Source: Halodesulfurarchaeum sp. HSR-GB
GTDB lineage: Archaea > Halobacteriota > Halobacteria > Halobacteriales > Halobacteriaceae
DNA length: 64,000 nt
Direction of reading: 5' to 3'
NCBI RefSeq assembly: GCF_031432215.1
Contig: NZ_JAVKGN010000001.1
Coordinates: forward strand, 992,001 to 1,056,000
Part shown: piece by piece, positions 59,685 through 64,000 of the stretch
Layout: every line of letters begins with the position of its first letter
Numbering within the stretch: the stretch's first letter is position 1
Made by a program: the position numbers and the translations under genes
Notes under the pieces: generated by a model
Told to the model about the DNA's origin: nothing
The model's input: only the letters and a program-made list of their open reading frames with translations
Databases searched by the model: none

Positions 59685-60103
59685 TCGGCCACCAAGTTCC
59701 GGTAAAATCGACCAAACGCCTGCCGGCGGAGCGAGGCAACCGCGGCGTCGGGCTTGTTCTGGAAGGAGACCGCCACGACCGCAGCCCGGGGCCAGACCGG
59801 GTGCCAGGCCCGTCGGGGGACGGTCTCGGTCCCGGCGAAGACGACTTCAAGGTCCTCGCGGGCCGCGAGCCAGTCCTCGTACTCCTCGGTGGAACCGACC
59901 TGCACCGCGAGTAACGAGGCGAAAAGCGCCTGCTGGGCGGTCTCGTAGACGTCCTCGGTCGTCAGTTCGCGGTAGGTTTCCCGGTCTGTCGTTCCCGCCT
60001 CGGCGATCTCCTTGGTCACCGTCTTCGCGGGCATGGTGAGGGCCGCATACTGCTCCCGGGCCGCTCGCTCGGTCTCGGGAGCGAACTGTCCGCGTGTCTC
60101 CAT
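59681..60103 (-). CDS. DUF5809-like protein
   Basis: 140 residues, mostly helical and charged: METRGQFAPETERAAREQYAALT, then TDRETYRELTTEDVYETAQQALFASLLAVQVG. Homologues in haloarchaea are known to me as DUF5809, with unknown function. Coupled to the Nudix gene (4-base overlap). The C-terminal half ending RRQAFGRFYRNLVAE is basic. Confidence 0.75.
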   Translation of the reverse strand: METRGQFAPETERAAREQYAALTMPAKTVTKEIAEAGTTDRETYRELTTEDVYETAQQALFASLLAVQVGSTEEYEDWLAAREDLEVVFAGTETVPRRAWHPVWPRAAVVAVSFQNKPDAAVASLRRQAFGRFYRNLVAE

Positions 60104-60142
60104 GGTGGTGCCAGGGAGCGAACGGACAACACGTTTGTGGCT

Positions 60143-60625
60143 CTACCCGAGTTCTCGGGTCAGCAACAGGGCGTCCTCTCCATTCGGGTAGTACTGCTCC
60201 TTGCGGCCGGCGACGGCAAACCCCATGGAGTGATACAGCGATCGGGCCACTTCGTTGCTCGGTCTGACCTCCAGGCGAGCGGCCGTCGCGCCCTGGCTGT
60301 CGAGGGTTCGCAGCGCGCCCTGGAGCAGCCGTCGGCCGAACCCCGCGCCCTGGCGGGCGGGCTTGACGGCCAGGTCCTTGACGTGGCCCACTCGTGCCCC
60401 ACCAACGCGCATGAGCGAGGCCACGACGTAGCCCGCGATCGACTCGCCCATGGCGTCGCTCTCGGGATCTTCGAGCACGAGGAACCCGGGGGCATCGAGG
60501 TAGTGCTCGAAGGTCGACAGCCGCCAGGGCTCCTCGAAGGTCCGGGCTTCGATCCGGACCACGGCGTAGAGGTCGGCCCGCTCGACGGGGCGCAATCTGG
60601 CGCTGGTGGCGTCTGGGACCGTCAC
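60143..60625 (-). CDS. rimI: RimI-like N-terminal acetyltransferase
   Basis: 160 residues, GNAT fold. Motif A AVKPARQGAGFGRRLLQGAL binds acetyl-CoA and the segment ARLEVRPSNEVARSLYHSMGFAVAGRKEQYYPNGEDALLL is the RimI signature. Acetylates N-terminal alanine or serine of ribosomal and other proteins; in archaea it is the catalytic subunit for alpha-amino acetylation. Divergent from the dUTPase-like gene at 60711. Confidence 0.87.
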   Translation of the reverse strand: MTVPDATSARLRPVERADLYAVVRIEARTFEEPWRLSTFEHYLDAPGFLVLEDPESDAMGESIAGYVVASLMRVGGARVGHVKDLAVKPARQGAGFGRRLLQGALRTLDSQGATAARLEVRPSNEVARSLYHSMGFAVAGRKEQYYPNGEDALLLTRELG

Positions 60626-60710
60626 GAACGAGTCAACGCCTCGCGGTCAAAAGAGGGTCACGGTGACCGAAAGCACAAAGGCCATACGCCGGCCCGACCC
60701 GGATTCGAGC

Positions 60711-61199
60711 ATGTTCAGAAGCGGCGCGTTCGTCGCCGACCAGCTCGACGGGATCGACGCCGAACAGGTCCAGCCCAACGGCGTCGATCTCCGCCTCGAA
60801 GCGGTCCTCGAACCGGTGGGTACCGGGCGAATCACCCGCGAAGGGAAGGCGATTGCCGACCGAGAACCGATCGAGACGGTCGCGATCGGCCCCGCGGACC
60901 GTGAGGGGTATCGACTCGCGCCCGGGGGCTACATCCTCCAGTACGCCGAGACGGTTTCGATCCCGGCGGAACACGTCGGGTTCGTCCTGCCCCGGTCCTC
61001 GCTCATGCGCAACGGCGCGATGCTCAACACCGCTGTCTGGGACGCCGGCTACTCCGGTCGGGGCGAGGGGCTCCTCCAGGTCCACAACGAAATCGAACTG
61101 GAGCGTGGGGCCCGGGTCGCCCAACTCGTCCTGGCGGCGGCCGACCACGAGGGGACCTACGACGGGAGCTATCAGGGCGAGCGACTGGACCGGGCCTGA
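60711..61199 (+). CDS. dUTPase, archaeal dCTP-deaminase-like type
   Basis: 162 residues from ATG 60711 (MFRSGAFVADQLDGIDAEQVQPNGVDL). The motif PRSSLMRNGAMLNTAVWDAGYSGRGEGLLQV is typical of archaeal dUTPases, in contrast to dCTP deaminases, where the glycine-aromatic loop reads TDPGWEG. The early QPNGVDLRL is the Asp-containing loop. Hydrolyses dUTP to dUMP, keeping uracil out of DNA and supplying thymidylate synthesis. A reading beginning at 60606 overlaps rimI's start, is not similar to dUTPases, and is not used. Confidence 0.87.
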   Translation: MFRSGAFVADQLDGIDAEQVQPNGVDLRLEAVLEPVGTGRITREGKAIADREPIETVAIGPADREGYRLAPGGYILQYAETVSIPAEHVGFVLPRSSLMRNGAMLNTAVWDAGYSGRGEGLLQVHNEIELERGARVAQLVLAAADHEGTYDGSYQGERLDRA

Positions 61200-61233
61200 G
61201 ATTATTTATGCATACCCGCGTCAATGGGTAGGT

Positions 61234-63609
61234 ATGTCCGTCTCCGTGCGACGAACCGTCGCTGTCTTTCTCCTCCTCGGGGCGCTTGTGTTGCTGGCCG
61301 TCTCGGCACCGGCGGCTGCCCAGTCCGGCCCGACGACCGTCGAGCACAACGTCACGGAGACGACCACCTGGGACGGCGAGTACCGGATCGTCTCGAACGT
61401 CACGGTCGCGGAGAACGCGACCCTCGAAATCGAGCCGGGGACCACGGTCGAACTCGCGGAGGGCATTTCACTGTCCGTGGCCGGGAACCTCTCTGCGACC
61501 GGAAGTAGCGAAGCGCCCATCAGGTTCCGGGCCTCGAAACCCGCGGCCACGGGCGGAGCCTGGGATGCCATCCGAACCACGGGAGCGGGGTCGGCGACAC
61601 TCGCCCTCGCTCACACCGAACTGCAACACGCGACTGACGCCATCCGAATCGAGGCCCCGGGTTCGACCGTCAGGCTCACTGACTCCACGATCCGCGGGAC
61701 CGCCGGTGACGGGATCGCCGTACCGGTGGCCGGCCAGGAGACGGCCCTGCAGGTCCGGTCGAGTCGTTTCGCGTCGATCGCCGGCGACGGGATTTCGGTG
61801 ACCCGAACGACGATCTTGCCGGTCGAGACCGTCTCCGGGTGGGAGATTTCGGACACCGCGTTCACCGACATCGAAGGGGTCGGCCTCGACCTTCACGCGA
61901 CGACGGTCAGGGACCTCCAGGTCGAGCGGAGTGACTTCCACGCCGTCGAGACAGGAATTCGGATCGCGGCCGACCAGGTCCGAACCACGGCCATCCGCTC
62001 GACCGCGATCGAACCGACCGGAACTGGGATCGGCGTCGAGACACTCGACGTGCAGGGCCTCTCGATCAGCGAGAACGAGATCACGGGGGCGGGGACGGGC
62101 GTGGACCTCCGGCTTGAGCGGAACGTCCGCTCGCTCGTCCTCGCGAGCAACGACATCGTTTCGGGCGACCAGGGGGTGGCCATCGAGCACGACCCGCGAA
62201 TGGACCGGTTCTACGGCTTTGCGTTCACCTTCGACGGGAACACGGTCACCGACCACACTGACAACGGCCTGAGCCTCCACTCGAAACTCTTTGCCGACTC
62301 GTCGATCGCCGTCCGGAACAATACCGCCAGTGACAACGGCGGGCACGGGATCGGCCTCTTCGTCGGCGCGTTCCAGGACGCGTCCGTCTCCGGGAACGAA
62401 CTTCGCAAAAACGGGGCCAGCGGCCTCTCGATGACGGCTCGACACGTCCGGAATACCCAGGTCGAAGACAATCTCGCTCGGGCGAACGGCGAGTCGGGGC
62501 TGTCGATCACGGCCCGCCAGGCGATGACGGGGCTCCGGGTGGCCGAGAACGAACTGCTGGACAACGCTCGGGAGGGGTTGGCGATCACGAACGGCGTTCG
62601 GACGGACGGCAACTACACGATCGAGGAAAACCTCCTCGCGGCCAACGCCTACGGAATCGCGGCTTCGGGCCCGCAGCGGGCGACGATCGAAACCAACGAG
62701 ATCGTCTTCAATACGGTGGCGTTCGGTGACCTCCAGCCCCGGACAGACGCCGACCCTGGTGTGGGCGTCCTGTTGACCGAGGGGGCCGCCGGGGTCGACC
62801 TGCGGGCGAACGACATCTACGGCCATCGCGTCGCCCTCCTGACTGACGTGTCGGGAACGGTCCGGGCGGAAGCCAACTACTGGGGCGCGGCAAACGGCCC
62901 GTACCACCGCTCGATCAATCCCGAGGGCGAGGGGAACGCCGTGGAGACCCGGAACGGGTGGGTGGACCTCCACGAGGTGAGCCCGGACCGACACGGCCCG
63001 GCTTACGCCCGCCCATCCGCCGAAATCGAGTTCGCGCCATCGGCCCCCGCCGTGGACGAATCGATCGAACTCTCGGCCGCGGGTTCGAGTGATTCTGACG
63101 GGGCGGTCCGGACCTACCGATACTCGGTGAACGAATCAGTGACGGTCACGACCGAGGCCAGCCTCGACACCGCCTTTGACGCGGCTGGCTCCTACCCGAT
63201 CACGCTCTGGGTCGAAGACGACATGGGCATCGAGAGTGCGACCCCGGCGACGGCGACGGTCACGGTCGAAGCCGCACCGACGCCGACCACGACCGGTCAG
63301 ACCCAGCCACCCACGACTCACCCCGATCCGGGTTCGAGTGCCCCGCTGGGGCTCATCGGTGGGCTGCTCGGGGCTGGCCTGTACGGTATGGCCGTCCTGC
63401 TCGGGGCCCGTGGGCTGTATCAGACCCTCACCGAATCGTTGTTGACGGTCAGGGGGCGCCGGCTTCACGTTCTGGCCGGGGCCGGCATCCTGACCTGGGG
63501 GCTCGCGTCCATTCCGGGACCGTCGATTCTCCGCCCGGTCGCCGTGGCCGCCTTCCTGGTCTGGGTGGGTCTGACCGGGGTAGCGTACCTCGTGGTTCGG
63601 CTCCGCTGA
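61234..63609 (+). CDS. Exported right-handed beta-helix surface protein with PKD-like domain
   Basis: 791 residues. Signal peptide RRTVAVFLLLGALVLLAVSAPAAAQ; then a beta-helix region (about 45-575) with repeating NosD-like turns such as SGNELRKNGASGLS, VENDLARANGESGLS and IEENLLAANAYG, a PKD-like domain (about 590-685, with ELSAAGSSDSDGAVRTYRYS), a Thr/Pro-rich linker, and two or three C-terminal transmembrane helices. Such proteins bind polysaccharide or act as surface scaffolds. A TTTATGC box 28 nt before ATG 61234 supports a leaderless message. Its neighbour is the exported formate dehydrogenase. Confidence 0.85.
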   Translation: MSVSVRRTVAVFLLLGALVLLAVSAPAAAQSGPTTVEHNVTETTTWDGEYRIVSNVTVAENATLEIEPGTTVELAEGISLSVAGNLSATGSSEAPIRFRASKPAATGGAWDAIRTTGAGSATLALAHTELQHATDAIRIEAPGSTVRLTDSTIRGTAGDGIAVPVAGQETALQVRSSRFASIAGDGISVTRTTILPVETVSGWEISDTAFTDIEGVGLDLHATTVRDLQVERSDFHAVETGIRIAADQVRTTAIRSTAIEPTGTGIGVETLDVQGLSISENEITGAGTGVDLRLERNVRSLVLASNDIVSGDQGVAIEHDPRMDRFYGFAFTFDGNTVTDHTDNGLSLHSKLFADSSIAVRNNTASDNGGHGIGLFVGAFQDASVSGNELRKNGASGLSMTARHVRNTQVEDNLARANGESGLSITARQAMTGLRVAENELLDNAREGLAITNGVRTDGNYTIEENLLAANAYGIAASGPQRATIETNEIVFNTVAFGDLQPRTDADPGVGVLLTEGAAGVDLRANDIYGHRVALLTDVSGTVRAEANYWGAANGPYHRSINPEGEGNAVETRNGWVDLHEVSPDRHGPAYARPSAEIEFAPSAPAVDESIELSAAGSSDSDGAVRTYRYSVNESVTVTTEASLDTAFDAAGSYPITLWVEDDMGIESATPATATVTVEAAPTPTTTGQTQPPTTHPDPGSSAPLGLIGGLLGAGLYGMAVLLGARGLYQTLTESLLTVRGRRLHVLAGAGILTWGLASIPGPSILRPVAVAAFLVWVGLTGVAYLVVRLR

Positions 63610-63704
63610 GTCCGACTGAACCCCTCATTTTGAGAATCCTACCTTTGTTCGCAGAGTCTTGGATGGCGTCTGGGAACGGGCTGTCGGGAATGTTTCGCGG
63701 GCCT

Positions 63705-63744
63705 CCCAATACTTCACTATGTAAATAGCCCTCCGTATATTGGG
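63705..63744 (+). promoter_or_regulatory. Inverted repeat and TATA region upstream of formate dehydrogenase
   Basis: CCCAATA (63705-63711) and TATTGGG (63738-63744) form a 7-bp inverted repeat with 26 bases between. AT-rich stretches GTAAATAG (63721-63728) and GTATATT (63735-63741) are TATA candidates, the second overlapping the right arm, so a transcript would begin near 63765. A shared site for a regulator such as a Mo/W or redox sensor is inferred, not shown. Confidence 0.5.
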
Positions 63745-63778
63745 ACGTGTACTACCCCCATGGGAACCCACTATCTGT

Positions 63779-64000
63779 ATGTTAATGTCCAGCATAAGTT
63801 TCGAGCGACGGGACTTCCTCAAGGCCGCGGGCGGGACCGCCCTCGCCACGGCCGCCGGGAGTTCTCGAGTCCTCGCACAATCGACCGAGGAAGACGGGGC
63901 CGCCGGTGATAGCTCCACCGAGACGGTAAAGACCATCTGCACTCACTGTGCCGTGGGCTGTGGGCTGGAGATGGAGGTCGAGAACGACGCCGTGGTGGGC
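63779..64000 (+). CDS. Formate dehydrogenase, Mo/W-bis-MGD catalytic subunit, partial (window edge)
   Basis: The first 74 residues are visible. Tat signal SFERRDFLKAAGGTALATAAGSS and then the [4Fe-4S] motif CTHCAVGCGLEMEVENDAVVG, in which CxxCxxxC is the N-terminal cluster of DMSO-reductase-family enzymes and the CTHCAVGCG spelling is that of formate dehydrogenase alpha subunits. The C-terminus is cut by the end of the window. The enzyme would oxidise formate to CO2 outside the membrane and pass electrons through a Fe-S subunit. A start at ATG 63779 or at the Met two codons on (63785) is possible. Confidence 0.85.
   Translation, partial: MLMSSISFERRDFLKAAGGTALATAAGSSRVLAQSTEEDGAAGDSSTETVKTICTHCAVGCGLEMEVENDAVVG

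Noticed and set aside
62211-62612. Possible gene opposite the beta-helix protein and apparent repeats within it
   Set aside because: The apparent repeats are the degenerate turns of the beta-helix in the plus-strand protein, and the opposite frame has no similarity. No CRISPR-like spacing exists here or elsewhere in the window.

Overview
The window is chromosomal DNA of a haloarchaeon (class Halobacteria). The protein set is strongly acidic, GC content is high by eye, and archaeal information-processing genes (ABCE1/RLI, aIF1-like SUI1, Sec61beta, archaeal-type RNase P RNA, SepF) sit beside typically haloarchaeal small proteins. TATA-like boxes about 27-30 nt upstream of start codons point to leaderless transcripts. 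The last gene is an exported Mo/W formate dehydrogenase catalytic subunit, and a tungstate/molybdate ABC transporter lies near 9-12 kb. This would fit a formate-oxidising anaerobic haloarchaeon of the Halodesulfurarchaeum type, but that genus guess is weak inference.

Layout. 1-9 kb: a DHH phosphoesterase cut by the window edge, a GNAT/UspA pair, dihydroorotase, surface lipoproteins, an MFS transporter and nicotinate phosphoribosyltransferase. 9-12.4 kb: the wtpABC operon, read away from a divergent RNase P RNA gene, with an 8-bp inverted repeat over its TATA box. 12.4-18.9 kb: EamA transporter, ValS, 6-phosphogluconate dehydrogenase, cobalamin adenosyltransferase and two membrane or exported proteins. 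19.0-20.1 kb: tRNA-Arg(CCG) followed by a small decayed integrated element, holding a repeated tRNA 3' end, diverged direct repeats, a HicBA toxin-antitoxin pair and a broken integrase tail.

20.2-31 kb: cysteine synthase, thiol-redox protein plus ArsR regulator, SUI1, F420 ligase CofE, a Nudix/eIF2B-like fusion, EngB and NOG1 GTPases, HisE, Sec61beta, thioredoxin and F420:NADP reductase. 31-44 kb: archaemetzincin, acetyl-CoA synthetase, RLI with an EMC6-like protein, a PIN-ATPase-KH protein, small zinc proteins, a UvrD-type helicase, riboflavin synthase, a PrsW-like protease and FAU-1. 44-56 kb: second EamA, a DmdA/GcvT-like protein, UvrA, the divergent RNA ligase/partner pair, a metallophosphoesterase, a geranylgeranyl reductase-like enzyme, an acidic zinc protein, DUF5611 and SepF. 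56-64 kb: PUA protein, RNase R, UbiA prenyltransferase, Nudix, RimI, dUTPase, a large exported beta-helix protein and the start of formate dehydrogenase.

Genes are tightly packed, and apart from the tRNA-Arg/integration region and the RNase P locus no gap exceeds about 200 bases. One repeated structural feature stands out: in 12 of the 20 convergent gene pairs I counted, the two stop codons either abut exactly (8 pairs) or overlap in one 4-bp CTAG/TTAG (4 pairs). No CRISPR array, rRNA gene or intact insertion sequence is visible.
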